Shown: positions 38,111 to 47,484, numbered from the stretch's first letter. The stretch is DNA of 64,000 nt from Sphaerisporangium corydalis (GCF_025506355.1 NZ_JANZYP010000032.1:1-64000); one strand, 5' to 3'. Notes: a model not told the origin generated them from the letters alone. Numbers and translations: made by a program.

Positions 38111-38613
38111 AGGTCGTCCTGGCGCTCGGCAGCAACGTCGGCCGTCGCTTCGACACGCTCCAGGGCGCCGTCGACGCGCTGTTCGACGCCCCCGGGCTCG
38201 ATTTCACCGCGGTGTCGCCGGTGTACGAGACCGATCCGGTCGGCGGCCCGCCTGACCAGCGTCCGTATCTGAACGCGGTGGTGGTCGGCAGCACCATGAC
38301 CCTCGGCCCTAGGGCGATCCTGGAGCGCGCCCTGAGCGTGGAGACCGCCTTCGGGCGGGTCCGCCTCGAACCGTGGGGTCCCCGCACGCTCGACGTCGAC
38401 CTGATCATGGTCGGTGACCTGCTGTCCGGTGAGGCCGAGCTCACGCTCCCGCATCCTCTCGCGCACGAGCGGGCGTTCGTGCTGGTGCCCTGGTCCCAGG
38501 CCGATCCGGGCGCGGTGCTCCCAGGCCGGGGGTCGGTCGCCGGGCTGCTCGCCGACCTCGACCAGCGGGGCGTGCGGCTGCGGCCCGACCTCGCCCTGCA
38601 ACCGCCGGACTGA
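38107..38613 (+). CDS. folK: 2-amino-4-hydroxy-6-hydroxymethyldihydropteridine pyrophosphokinase
   Basis: The 168-residue HPPK transfers pyrophosphate from ATP to hydroxymethyl-dihydropterin, giving the substrate of FolP. Motifs: LALGSNVGRRFDTLQGAV at the start, SPVYETDPVGGPPDQRPYLN in the middle, and WGPRTLDVDLIMVGD followed by LPHPLAHERAFVLVPW. The ATG overlaps the folB stop. The DUF3180 gene follows after 41 bases. Confidence 0.96.
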   Translation: MKVVLALGSNVGRRFDTLQGAVDALFDAPGLDFTAVSPVYETDPVGGPPDQRPYLNAVVVGSTMTLGPRAILERALSVETAFGRVRLEPWGPRTLDVDLIMVGDLLSGEAELTLPHPLAHERAFVLVPWSQADPGAVLPGRGSVAGLLADLDQRGVRLRPDLALQPPD

Positions 38614-38654
38614 CCTGGTGCCGGGGTGCCCGTGGGAACGAGGAGGATGATCGT

Positions 38655-39110
38655 GTGAAGCCGAGCCGTCCCGGCGTGCTCGTCGTACTGCTGGTCGCGT
38701 TCGCGGTCATGACCTGGGCCCTGTTGCAGAAGATCTATTCCGATCTGCCCACCGTGCCGTGGACGGCCATCCCGACCGTGCTCCTGCTGGCGGTCGGCGA
38801 GGGGTACAGCGGGTGGATGACCAAGGCCAGGATCGAGCGCAGGCCCGACACCGAGCCGGTGGAGCCGCTGGCGGTGGCCCGGCTGGCCGCCCTCGCCAAG
38901 GCGTCGGCGTACGTGGGGGCGGCCTTCGCGGGGGTTTTCGCCGGTTTCGTGTTCCACGTCATCCCGATGCTCGACCAGGAGACCCCGCTGCGGGACTTCT
39001 TCCTGGCCGGCGGGTCGCTGGTCGCGTGCGTGGTGCTGGTCTGCGCCGCCCTGTACCTGGAGCACTGCTGCCGGGTCCCGAAGGGGCCTGACGACGAACC
39101 CCCGGCCTGA
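38655..39110 (+). CDS. DUF3180 membrane protein
   Basis: The 151-residue protein has four predicted TM helices: near residues 8-26, 34-50, 84-105 and 118-137. It matches the actinobacterial DUF3180 family that regularly follows folK. GTG at 38655 is preceded by GAGGAGGATG. Function is unknown. The constant link to the folate operon hints at transport or membrane support of this pathway, but that is inference. Confidence 0.88.
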   Translation: MKPSRPGVLVVLLVAFAVMTWALLQKIYSDLPTVPWTAIPTVLLLAVGEGYSGWMTKARIERRPDTEPVEPLAVARLAALAKASAYVGAAFAGVFAGFVFHVIPMLDQETPLRDFFLAGGSLVACVVLVCAALYLEHCCRVPKGPDDEPPA

Positions 39111-39120
39111 CGGGAAAACC

Positions 39121-39153
39121 AGCGGGGCCCCGCCGGCGGCCGGGCCCCGCGCT
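39121..39153 (+). terminator. Hairpin after the folate operon
   Basis: GCGGGGCCC (39122-39130) pairs with GGGCCCCGC (39142-39150) 11 bases beyond the DUF3180 stop. No T-run follows. It probably marks the 3' end of the ftsH-fol transcript. Confidence 0.5.
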
Positions 39154-39266
39154 GCAAGGAGCCACCCATGTCCCAGAATCCCAAACCCGTTACGCAAGGG
39201 GTGTTCTTTACGGGAATCAGGTGATTAAACACAACTAGTGGGATTCATTCTGACAAGGCCAAAACG

Positions 39267-40448
39267 TTACTTGTCGATGTCCCCGACGACGAAGAACATC
39301 GAGCCGAGGATGGCCACCATGTCGGAGATCAGGTGGCCCGGCAGCATCTCCCTGAGCACCTGCACGTTGTTGTACGACGCGCTGCGCAGCTTGAGCCGCC
39401 ACGGCGTCTTCTCGCCCCGCGACACCAGGTAGTACCCGTTGAGCCCGAGCGGGCTCTCCGTCCAGGCGTAGGTGTGGCCCTCGGGCACCTTGAGCACCTT
39501 CGGCAGCCGCTGGTTGATCGGGCCCCGCGGCAGCGACCGCAGCCGGTCCACGCAGGCGTCCGCGAGGTCGAGCGAGACCTTGACCTGGTCGAGCAGCACC
39601 TCGAAGCGGGCGTGGCAGTCGCCGGCCGAACGCGTGACCACCTTGACGGGCAGCTCACCGTAGGCGAGGTACGGCTCGTCGCGGCGCAGGTCGAGGTCGA
39701 CCCCCGACGCGCGCGCTATCGGCCCGCTGACCCCGTACTGCAGGATCGTCTCGCGGTCGAGCACCCCGACCCCGCGCGTGCGGGCGACGAAGATCTCGTT
39801 GCCGGCGATCAGGTTCTCGATGTCGGGCAGCCTGCGGCGCACGTCGGCGACGGCCCGCGCGACCCGGTCGAGCCACCCGGCCGGCAGGTCCTCCTTCAGG
39901 CCGCCGACCCGGTTGAACATGTAGTGCATCCGCCCGCCGGAGATCTCCTCCATGACGGCCTGGATGGTCTCCCGCTCGCGGAAGGCGTAGAAGAGCGGCG
40001 TGATCGCGCCGAGCTCCAGGGGATAGGACCCGAGGAACATCAGGTGGTTGAGCACGCGGTTCAGCTCGGCGAGCAGGGTGCGCGCCCACACCGCGCGGAC
40101 CGGGACCTCCATGCCGAGCATGCGCTCCACCGCGATGACGACGCCCAGCTCGTTGGCGAACGCCGACAGCCAGTCGTGCCGGTTGGCCAGCACGATGATC
40201 TGCCGGTAGTCCCGGACCTCGAACAGCTTCTCGGCGCCGCGGTGCATGTAGCCGATGATCGGCTCCGCCGTCGCGATGCGCTCGCCGTCCACGGTCAGCC
40301 GGAGGCGCAGCACACCGTGGGTCGAGGGGTGCTGGGGGCCGATGTTGAGGATCATGTCCTCGGTGGCCAGTTCCTTGGCCCCGGCCCCGATCCCCACGAT
40401 GCGCTCGACGGGCGCCGCCCCGCTGCGAGGTTCGGTCATACCGCCCAT
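39267..40448 (-). CDS. nuoD: NADH-quinone oxidoreductase subunit D, stand-alone copy
   Basis: The 393-residue protein is the 49-kDa/NDUFS2-type subunit that helps form the quinone site of complex I. It shows [53 protein letters not shown] and the C-terminal end FFVVGDIDK, all typical and intact. No other nuo gene is nearby, so this is an isolated paralogue, known in actinomycetes alongside the main nuo operon. Arg48 in HGVLR lies in the region methylated in mammalian NDUFS2. ATG at 40448 or 40439 are both possible starts. Confidence 0.92.
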   Translation of the reverse strand: MGGMTEPRSGAAPVERIVGIGAGAKELATEDMILNIGPQHPSTHGVLRLRLTVDGERIATAEPIIGYMHRGAEKLFEVRDYRQIIVLANRHDWLSAFANELGVVIAVERMLGMEVPVRAVWARTLLAELNRVLNHLMFLGSYPLELGAITPLFYAFRERETIQAVMEEISGGRMHYMFNRVGGLKEDLPAGWLDRVARAVADVRRRLPDIENLIAGNEIFVARTRGVGVLDRETILQYGVSGPIARASGVDLDLRRDEPYLAYGELPVKVVTRSAGDCHARFEVLLDQVKVSLDLADACVDRLRSLPRGPINQRLPKVLKVPEGHTYAWTESPLGLNGYYLVSRGEKTPWRLKLRSASYNNVQVLREMLPGHLISDMVAILGSMFFVVGDIDK

Positions 40449-40546
40449 GCTGTCACGTCAGCGCCGGGAGACAAGATCCGGCGCTGGGACGTCAGTGGCG
40501 GGAGGCGGTTTCCCTGGCCGCCGGGGCGGGATCAGGCGCGGGGACG

Positions 40547-41992
40547 TCAGTGGCGGATGGCGAGATCCGCGAGGGCGGAGACGAGGCGGCGGACGTGCTC
40601 CTCGGTCGTACCGATGCCGATGGACGCACGGACGGCGCCCGCGGTGCCGTCCGCGCAGTTGCCGTCGGCGGCCTGCCCGACCCCCTCCAGCAGGTGCTTG
40701 ACGAAGGGGTGGGCGCAGAACCTGCCGTCGCGCACCCCGATGCCGTAGTCGGCCGAGAGCGTCTCGGCCACCTCACGCGCCGTCCAGCCCTCGACGACGA
40801 ACGAGACGATGCCGACGCGCGGGTGCCCCGGCCCCCACAGGGACAGCTCGTGCACGCCCTCGATCGCGTCCAGGCCCTCGCGCAGGAGCTGGAGAAGGCG
40901 CTCCTCCTCCTTGACCAGCACCGTCCAGCCGGTGGCCGACAGGGCGTCGCAGGCGGCGGCCAGGGCGATGGCGCCGATCACGTTCGGGGTGCCGGCCTCG
41001 TGCCGCTGCTCGGGGTCCTCGCTCCACTCCGCGTCCAGCGGCAGGCCCTGCCCCGCGCCGCCGGTGACGGCCTTCGACGCGCCGCCGCCCCGCAGGTACG
41101 GCTCGGCCCGCGCCAGCCAGTCGGCCCGGCCGATCAGGGCGCCCGCACCGAACGGCGCGTACAGCTTGTGCCCGGAGAAGGCCACGTAGTCGAGGTCGAG
41201 CGCGGTCAGGTTGAGGCGGCGGTGCGGGACGAGCTGCGCGGCGTCGACCAGGATCCGCGCGCCGTGCCGGTGGGCGATGTGGGCGAGCGCGGCGATGGGC
41301 CACAGCTCGCCGGTGACGTTGGAGGCGGCGGTGACGACCAGGAGCTTGGGGCCGTCGATGGCCGCCAGGGCCTCGTCCGCCGCCCGGACCGCCTCGCCGG
41401 GGAACGCGGGCGGCGCCAGCCGTACCGCGCCGGACCAGGGCAGCAGGGAGGCGTGGTGCTCGGTCTCGAAGACGACGACGGTGGTGCCGTCGGGCAGGCA
41501 GCGGGCCAGCAGGTTCGACGCGTCGGTGGTGTTGCGGGTGAAGACGACGGCGTCACCGGGCCGGGCGCCGACGAACGCCCGCACGGTGTGCCGGGCCTGC
41601 TCGTAGCGCGAGGTGGTGAGCTGCGAGGCGTACCCGGCGCCGCGGTGCACGCTGGAGTAGGCCGGGAGCGCGGCGGTGACGGCGGCGCTCACCGGCTCCA
41701 GACAGGGCGCGCTCGCCGCGTAGTCCAGGTTGGCGTACGCCACCAGCCTGCCGCCCCTGACCGGGACCTCGAGGTCGGCGCCGAGGACGGCGGGGACGCG
41801 CGGGACCGCGCGACCCGTGAGCCCGGAAACCCGGCCGGAACCGGACAGGCCACTGCCGGACGGGCCCGTGCCGGACGAGCCGAGGGCGGAGAGGCCGGAG
41901 CCGGGGGTGCCGAGGCCGAGCGGGGATCCGGGGTCGCGCGGGGTGCCGGGGTCGCGCGGGGCAGGGGTCTCCAGAGCGGTGAGAGCAGACAA
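40547..41992 (-). CDS. Class V aminotransferase/cysteine desulfurase-like enzyme
   Basis: The 481-residue PLP enzyme is close to SufS-type cysteine desulfurases. The N-terminal 70 residues are a low-complexity Gly/Ser/Pro segment with RDPGTP and GSGLSG repeats. The catalytic fold follows, with YANLDYAASAPCLEPVSAAV, FETEHHASLLPWSG, DAAQLVPHRR and the PLP-lysine in VAFSGHKLYAPFGAGALIG. The start is a TTG at 41992 with a perfect AGGAGG six bases upstream; longer frames lack one. A cysteine in GIGVRDGRFCAHPF may act in sulfur transfer. The substrate is not fixed. Confidence 0.85.
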   Translation of the reverse strand: MSALTALETPAPRDPGTPRDPGSPLGLGTPGSGLSALGSSGTGPSGSGLSGSGRVSGLTGRAVPRVPAVLGADLEVPVRGGRLVAYANLDYAASAPCLEPVSAAVTAALPAYSSVHRGAGYASQLTTSRYEQARHTVRAFVGARPGDAVVFTRNTTDASNLLARCLPDGTTVVVFETEHHASLLPWSGAVRLAPPAFPGEAVRAADEALAAIDGPKLLVVTAASNVTGELWPIAALAHIAHRHGARILVDAAQLVPHRRLNLTALDLDYVAFSGHKLYAPFGAGALIGRADWLARAEPYLRGGGASKAVTGGAGQGLPLDAEWSEDPEQRHEAGTPNVIGAIALAAACDALSATGWTVLVKEEERLLQLLREGLDAIEGVHELSLWGPGHPRVGIVSFVVEGWTAREVAETLSADYGIGVRDGRFCAHPFVKHLLEGVGQAADGNCADGTAGAVRASIGIGTTEEHVRRLVSALADLAIRH

Positions 41993-42323
41993 CGCCGTCC
42001 TCCTAGGGTCATGGGACCCCGGCCATGGCGTTGGTGTGACGGAGCCCGCGCTTGCCCGGCGCCCATCGCGCCGGACCTGGTCCTCACCCGGGGCACCCCG
42101 CCGCGAGCGCGAGGGTTGCCGGCCAGCGAGCCGGGGCTTGGCGCTGGCACTCATGACCTATTGGGACTATAACCCAGTCCTCCGGCATTTCCGCAACCTC
42201 GGGTGGGGTGCGCCAGGGGTTCGCCCCGCTCGCGAACTTTGCCGGGCCGTCGTGCGTTGGACCAGGACCGGCCGCTACGCGATGGGCCGTGACCTGGACG
42301 TACGGCGGAGTTGAGGAGTCATT

Positions 42324-43100
42324 ATGGACTGGGTGACCAACCCGGAGATCTGGATCGGGTTCTTCACCCTGGTCGCCCTGGAGATCGTGCTGGGCATCGA
42401 CAACATCATCTTCATCTCGATCCTGGCGGGCAAGCTGCCTCCGGAGCAGCGGGACCGGGCGCGCAAGGCCGGCCTCGGGCTGGCGCTGCTGAGCCGCCTC
42501 GCCCTGCTGCTGGCGCTGTCGTGGGTGGTGCGCCTGACGGAGCCGCTGTTCGACCTGTTCGGCCACGGGATATCGGGGCGCGACCTGATCCTGATCCTGG
42601 GCGGGCTGTTCCTGCTGGGCAAGAGCGCCTTCGAGATCGGGGACAGCCTGGAGGGCTCGTCCGGGCACTCCAGCGGGAAGGTCGGCGCCTCCTTCGCCGC
42701 CGTGCTCGTGCAGATCATGCTGCTCGACGTCGTGTTCTCCCTGGACTCGGTGATCACGGCCGTCGGGATGGTGGACGAGCTGGGCGTGATGATCGCCGCG
42801 GTGATCGTCGCGGTGGTGGTCATGCTCTTCGCGGCCGGGCCGATCAGCGAGTTCGTCGAGCGGTACCCGAGCATCAAGATGCTGGCCCTGGCCTTCCTGG
42901 TGCTGATCGGCGTCGTGCTGATCGCCGAGGGGTTCGAGCAGCACATCTCCAAGGGGTACATCTACTTCGCCATGGCGTTCTCGCTGGGCGTCGAGCTGCT
43001 CAACATCCGGGCCCGCAGGAAGGCGGGCCGCCAGCGGCCCGTGGAGCTGCGGGAGCGGTACGAGGAGTCCCCCGAGCCCGGCGGCACCCCCCAGCCCTGA
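42324..43100 (+). CDS. TerC-family integral membrane protein
   Basis: The 258-residue protein has about seven TM helices. Conserved acidic motifs typical of TerC/Alx proteins are visible: EIVLGIDNIIFISILAGKLP near residue 20 and LDVVFSLDSVITAVGM near residue 138. These proteins are linked to manganese export or metalation of exported enzymes and, in some bacteria, tellurite resistance. ATG at 42324 has GAGGAG upstream. No manganese riboswitch was recognised in the 170 bases before it. Confidence 0.92.
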   Translation: MDWVTNPEIWIGFFTLVALEIVLGIDNIIFISILAGKLPPEQRDRARKAGLGLALLSRLALLLALSWVVRLTEPLFDLFGHGISGRDLILILGGLFLLGKSAFEIGDSLEGSSGHSSGKVGASFAAVLVQIMLLDVVFSLDSVITAVGMVDELGVMIAAVIVAVVVMLFAAGPISEFVERYPSIKMLALAFLVLIGVVLIAEGFEQHISKGYIYFAMAFSLGVELLNIRARRKAGRQRPVELRERYEESPEPGGTPQP

Positions 43101-43147
43101 TCCCCCAGGTGGGCGGCGTCGCGGATCGGGGAGGGCGGTGAGCCGGG

Positions 43148-44377
43148 GTGAAGGACCCCACCTACGATGAGTCCGTGCGATTCGACCCGTGGAATCCGGA
43201 CTTCGTGGCCCACCCGTACGACGTCTACCGGGAGCTACGCGACACCGAACCGGTCAGCTACTTCGAGCCGACCGGCCAGTGGCTGGTGGCCAGGCACCGG
43301 GACGTCAACGCGGCGCTGCGCGACCGCCGCCTCGGCCGCTCCTACCTGCACCTCGCCTCGCACGAGGAGTTCGGCAGGGAGCCGGAGCCGGACTTCCAGG
43401 AGCCGTTCTGGCGGGTGATCCGCGCCGGGATGCTGGACGTGGAGCCGCCCGTCCACACCCGGCTGCGCCGGCTGGTCTCCAAGGCCTTCACCCCCCGCAT
43501 GGTCGAGGAGCTCCGCCCCCGCGTGCGGCGCATCGCCGGTGAGCTGGTCGGCGGCTTCGTCGAGCGCGGCGGCGGGGACCTGCTCGCCGAGGTGGCCGAG
43601 CCGCTGCCGGTGACGGTGATCGCCGAGATGCTCGGGGTGCCCGAGGAGGACCGGCACCTGCTCCGCCCGTGGTCGGGCGACATCTGCGGAATGTACGAGC
43701 TCAGCCCCTCCGTGGAGGCCCAGCACACGGCCGTGCGCGCGGCCTCGGAGTTCGCGGAGTACCTGCGCGCGCTGGCGGCCCGGCGTCGCCGGGATCCCGG
43801 GGACGACCTGATCAGCGCGCTGGCCCAGGTGGCCGACGAGGGCGACCGGCTCACCGAGGACGAGCTGATCGGCACGTGCGTGCTGCTGCTCAACGCCGGT
43901 CACGAGGCCACCGTCAACGTCACGGGCAACGGCTGGTGGTCGCTGTTCCGCGAGCCTGGCGAGCTGGAACGGCTGCGCGGCGACCTGTCGCTGCTGCCGT
44001 CCGCCGTCGAGGAGCTGATGCGCTGGGACACCCCGCTGCAGATGTTCGAGCGGTGGGTCCTTGAGGACACCACCATCGGCGGGGTCGACATCCCGAAGGG
44101 CGTGGAGGTGGCGCTGCTGTTCGGCTCGGCCAACCGCGACCCCGAGGTCTTCGACGACCCCGACCGGCTGGACGTCGGCCGGCGCGACAACCCGCACATC
44201 TCGTTCGGGGCGGGCATCCACTTCTGCCTGGGCGCCCCGCTGGCCAGAGTGGAGCTCATCGAGTCGTTCGGCGCGCTGCTGCGGGCGGCCCCCAAGCTGG
44301 AGCTCACCGAGGACCCCGTGTGGAAGCCGAACTACGTCATCCGGGGGCTGGAGTCGCTCAAGGTGTCCACGGGCTGA
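43148..44377 (+). CDS. Cytochrome P450
   Basis: The 409-residue soluble bacterial monooxygenase has the I-helix motif LLLNAGHEATVNVTGNG, with Glu in place of the more usual Asp before Ala-Thr, the ExxR pair in VEELMRWDT, and the heme loop FGAGIHFCLGAPLARVE with Cys360 as the thiolate ligand. It oxidises an unknown small molecule. No ferredoxin gene lies beside it. The GTG start at 43148 is preferred. Its last 46 bases overlap the end of the convergent methyltransferase gene. Confidence 0.93.
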   Translation: MKDPTYDESVRFDPWNPDFVAHPYDVYRELRDTEPVSYFEPTGQWLVARHRDVNAALRDRRLGRSYLHLASHEEFGREPEPDFQEPFWRVIRAGMLDVEPPVHTRLRRLVSKAFTPRMVEELRPRVRRIAGELVGGFVERGGGDLLAEVAEPLPVTVIAEMLGVPEEDRHLLRPWSGDICGMYELSPSVEAQHTAVRAASEFAEYLRALAARRRRDPGDDLISALAQVADEGDRLTEDELIGTCVLLLNAGHEATVNVTGNGWWSLFREPGELERLRGDLSLLPSAVEELMRWDTPLQMFERWVLEDTTIGGVDIPKGVEVALLFGSANRDPEVFDDPDRLDVGRRDNPHISFGAGIHFCLGAPLARVELIESFGALLRAAPKLELTEDPVWKPNYVIRGLESLKVSTG

Positions 44378-45342
44378 CCGCGCTTCCACTGGCTGAGCCA
44401 GCCGAAGCCGCCGAGCCCCGCCGGGTCGATCAGCTCGGCCTCCTGCGAGGCCTGGGCGAGCGCGCGGAGGTAGCCGCCGGGGTCGGTGCCGGCCAGGCTC
44501 AGCGGCGGCCGGGTCCCGCTGACGCCCAGGCCCCGTAAGGCGTCTCGCTGTGTGGACAACGTTGTGGATATCGCTCCGGCCCGTTCGCCGGCCGCCGCAC
44601 AGGCGTCGAGCGCCACATGTGCGGTGATATCGCATGACCTGTCGGGTACGGCGGGGACGCAGGCGCCATCACGGTATCCGGTCAGGGTCCCGAAGGGCGG
44701 CCGGTTATCCACAGGGTGTGCATAATCCACCGCCACCGCGAGGCCGCGCGAAAGCCGTGAGACCACCGACGCCCAGGCCTCGTCGCGCGGCAGGCCGATC
44801 TCCGCGCGCAGCCCCGTGGAGCCGAGCGGCCACCATCGCTCCAGCCACTCCATGTCGCGGGCGCCGGGCGGGCCGCCCAGGCGCTCCCTGCCGGTCTCGG
44901 GCTCGACGAGCACCAGCCGGGGGCCGTCCGGCGTCTGCTCGGCCACGTCGAGGGGCACGTTGTCCAGCCACTCGTTGGCGATCACGAGCCCGGCGATCGT
45001 CTCGGGGAGCGTGCCGGTCCAGGTGACCTCCTTGTCGAGGTCGGCCGGGGGCGGGGAGAGGTCGACGGCGGTGACGCGCAGCCGCTCGGCCAGCTCGGGG
45101 CCCGCCGTGCGCAGCACCTGGGTCACCAGCAGCCCGTCGCCCGAGCCGACGTCCACGAGGTCGATCTCCGGGGGGTGACCGAGGGCCGCGTCGACCGTGC
45201 CCAGCAGGCGCAGCACCGCGTCGGCGAACGCGGGCGAGGCCGCGACCGAGGTCCGGAAATGACCTGAGGGGCGTTCTCGGATATAGAACCCGTTTTCACC
45301 ATAAAGCGCCCGCTGCATGGCCTCCCGCCACGTGACCCACAC
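44332..45342 (-). CDS. SAM-dependent methyltransferase, MidA/NDUFAF7-like (COG1565)
   Basis: The protein of about 336 residues starts near VWVTWREAMQRALYGENGFY and contains the SAM-binding glycine motif DLVDVGSGDGLLVTQVL and the catalytic-region motif VIANEWLDNVPLDV characteristic of the COG1565 family. Its eukaryotic member NDUFAF7 dimethylates an arginine of the complex I subunit NDUFS2. A NuoD/NDUFS2 gene lies 4 kb away, which makes a similar role plausible. The start is uncertain: GTG 45342 is taken, with TTG 45360 or 45405 also in frame. Four DnaA-box-like sites fall inside the gene. Confidence 0.8.
   Translation of the reverse strand: MWVTWREAMQRALYGENGFYIRERPSGHFRTSVAASPAFADAVLRLLGTVDAALGHPPEIDLVDVGSGDGLLVTQVLRTAGPELAERLRVTAVDLSPPPADLDKEVTWTGTLPETIAGLVIANEWLDNVPLDVAEQTPDGPRLVLVEPETGRERLGGPPGARDMEWLERWWPLGSTGLRAEIGLPRDEAWASVVSRLSRGLAVAVDYAHPVDNRPPFGTLTGYRDGACVPAVPDRSCDITAHVALDACAAAGERAGAISTTLSTQRDALRGLGVSGTRPPLSLAGTDPGGYLRALAQASQEAELIDPAGLGGFGWLSQWKRGQPVDTLSDSSPRMT
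44551..44713. promoter_or_regulatory. Cluster of DnaA-box-like sites inside a gene
   Basis: TGTGGACAA (44551-44559), TGTGGATAT (44563-44571) and TTATCCACA (44705-44713) match or nearly match DnaA boxes. A weaker TAATCCACC follows at 44723. They lie within the methyltransferase gene and use codons that are rare in this genome (ACA, ATA, TTG, TAT). This may be a DnaA-binding or titration site, or chance. Confidence 0.35.
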
Positions 45343-45582
45343 GGGAGTGGACGTTACCAAGGATGCCCCGAGCCCATGACCGGCATGCTGACAGCCTCTT
45401 GTCAAGGCACCGGCCCGCGATAAGTTGGCAACCCAATTTCAGCGTACATAGCCGTACATATGGGATTTGATTCTTCCGGGCGGTGCGAGAAGGCCCGCCC
45501 GGCAGCCGGACGGCGGCCGGTCACCACACGACCGTTACGCTGGCAAGCTGGGCCTGGTTCGTCGAGCGTGAACAGGAACGTT

Positions 45583-46473
45583 ATGGAGACAAGCGACCGC
45601 CCGGGACGCCTCGCGGTCGGGGTGCTCGGGGCCGGACGAGTCGGTTCCGTCCTCGGCGCGGCACTCGCGCAGGCGGGCCACCGCGTCGTCGCGGCGGCCG
45701 GGGTCTCCGACGCCTCACGCCGCCGGGCCCGCGAGCGGCTCGGCGTGGACATCTCCCAGCCCGACGACGTCATCCGCAGGGCCGACCTCGTCCTGCTCAC
45801 CGTCCCCGACGACGTGCTGCCCGGCCTGGTCTCCGGGCTCGCCGCGGCCGGGGTGGACCTGCGGGGCAAGATGCTCGCGCACACCAGCGGCGCGTACGGC
45901 CTGGGCGTGCTGGACCCGGCCTCGGCCGCGGGCGCGCTGCCCTTCGCGCTCCACCCGGTGATGACCTTCACCGGCCGCGACGACGACCTGCGCCGCGTCG
46001 CGGGCTGCTCGTTCGGCGTCACCGCGCCCGAGGCGCTGCGGCCGGTGGCCGAGGCCCTGGTCATCGAGATGGGCGGCGAGCCGGTCTGGATCGCCGACGA
46101 GGGCCGCGCGCTCTACCACGCCGCACTCGCCGGGGCCGCCAACCACATGGTCACCCTGATCGCGGAGTCGCAGGAGCTGCTCAAGAAGATCGGGGTCGAG
46201 GACCCGGGACGCATGCTCGGGCCCCTGCTCGGCGCCGCGCTGGACAACGTCCTGCGGCTCGGCCTCGCCGGACTGACCGGCCCGGTCGTGCGCGGCGACG
46301 CCGGCACCGTGCGCAAGCACGTGGACGCGCTCATCCTCGCCGCGCCCGAGGCCGCGGACGCCTACGTCGCCCTGGCCCGCCTCACCGCCGACCGCGCCCT
46401 GGCCGCCGGGCTGCTCAAGCCGGAGGCCGCCGAACGCCTGCTCGACGCCCTGGGAGGCAATTCGTGGACGTGA
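45583..46473 (+). CDS. Rossmann-like/DUF2520 protein
   Basis: The 296-residue cytosolic protein has an N-terminal dinucleotide-binding fold (LAVGVLGAGRVGSVLGAALA) and a C-terminal DUF2520 domain with HTSGAYGLGVLDPASAAGAL and the helix YHAALAGAANHMVTLIAESQ. The fold resembles ketopantoate reductase (PanE). The gene directly precedes and overlaps panC, so a ketopantoate reductase-like role in pantothenate synthesis is a reasonable inference. ATG at 45583 has AGGAA upstream; GTG 45568 is an alternative. Confidence 0.88.
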   Translation: METSDRPGRLAVGVLGAGRVGSVLGAALAQAGHRVVAAAGVSDASRRRARERLGVDISQPDDVIRRADLVLLTVPDDVLPGLVSGLAAAGVDLRGKMLAHTSGAYGLGVLDPASAAGALPFALHPVMTFTGRDDDLRRVAGCSFGVTAPEALRPVAEALVIEMGGEPVWIADEGRALYHAALAGAANHMVTLIAESQELLKKIGVEDPGRMLGPLLGAALDNVLRLGLAGLTGPVVRGDAGTVRKHVDALILAAPEAADAYVALARLTADRALAAGLLKPEAAERLLDALGGNSWT

Positions 46474-47345
46474 TCGTCGCCGGGGACCGGCCGGAGCTGC
46501 TGGCGGCGCGCGCCACCCTCGGCATCGGTGCGGCGTACGGCGGGCCCGATGCCGGCGGGACGCTGGCCCTGGTCCCGACCATGGGGGCCCTGCACGAGGG
46601 GCACCGGTCGCTGATCCGTCTCGCCCGCGAGCACGCCGGCCACGTCGCGGTGAGCATCTTCGTCAACCCGCTGCAGTTCGGCCCCGGCGAGGACTTCTCC
46701 CGGTACCCCCGCACGTTCGAGGCCGACCTGGAGGTGTGCGCGTCCGAGGGGGTGGGCCTGGTCTTCGCGCCGGCGGCCGACGAGATGTACCGTCCCGGCC
46801 GCCAGGTGGGCCTCTCCTCGGGGCACATGGGCACGGTCGTCGAGGGCGCGTTCCGGCCAGGGCACTTCGACGGCGTGCTGACCGTCGTGATGAAGCTGTT
46901 CAACCTCGTCCAGCCGGACACCGCCGTCTTCGGCCAGAAGGACGCCCAGCAGCTCGCCCTGATCCGCCGCATGGTCGCCGACCTCGACCTGCCGATCGCG
47001 ATCGTCGGGGCGCCCACGCTCCGCGAGCCGGACGGGCTGGCCCTGTCCAGCCGCAACCGCTACCTGTCGGCTGACGACCGGGCCACCGCACTCGCGCTGT
47101 CGTCGGCTCTGCGCGAGGGCGCCCGCGAGGCCGTGCCCGGCGAGATCCTGCGCGCCGCGCGTGCCGTGCTCGACGAGGCGGCCCGGGCGACCCCGCCGCT
47201 GCTGCTCGACTACCTGGCCCTGGTGGACCCCGCGACGTTCGCCGCCGTTCCCGAGGACCACCGCGGCGAGGCCGTCCTGGTGGTCGCCGCCAAGGTCGGC
47301 ACCACCCGCCTCATCGACAACACCCCCCTCACCCTGACCACCTGA
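46464..47345 (+). CDS. panC: Pantothenate synthetase
   Basis: The 293-residue enzyme condenses pantoate with beta-alanine using ATP. Signature motifs: LVPTMGALHEGHRSLIRLA near residue 36, SIFVNPLQFGPGEDFSRYPR, VVMKLFNLVQPDTAVFGQKD, and the PDGLALSSRNRYLS loop. GTG at 46464 has GGAGG seven bases upstream and overlaps the DUF2520 stop by ten bases. nadB-nadC and coaX follow, making a cofactor block. Confidence 0.97.
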   Translation: MDVIVAGDRPELLAARATLGIGAAYGGPDAGGTLALVPTMGALHEGHRSLIRLAREHAGHVAVSIFVNPLQFGPGEDFSRYPRTFEADLEVCASEGVGLVFAPAADEMYRPGRQVGLSSGHMGTVVEGAFRPGHFDGVLTVVMKLFNLVQPDTAVFGQKDAQQLALIRRMVADLDLPIAIVGAPTLREPDGLALSSRNRYLSADDRATALALSSALREGAREAVPGEILRAARAVLDEAARATPPLLLDYLALVDPATFAAVPEDHRGEAVLVVAAKVGTTRLIDNTPLTLTT

Positions 47346-47484
47346 TCCACCCCACTGGCGCCCTCGGCAGCACCCCGCTTCGGTGACCGGAATCCCCTGC
47401 GGGCACAGGGTGATTTATGACCATTTACCTGCCATAAGTGCTCTTGTCATACCCCTCCGGGCACAGTCCGTGGGCCATCCGTTA

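Noticed and set aside
42155-42323. Manganese (yybP-ykoY) riboswitch before terC
   Set aside because: The conserved aptamer blocks were not found in the leader.
44551-44713. Replication origin
   Set aside because: DnaA-like boxes are inside a coding gene, too few, and no dnaA, dnaN or rnpA/rpmH neighbours are present.
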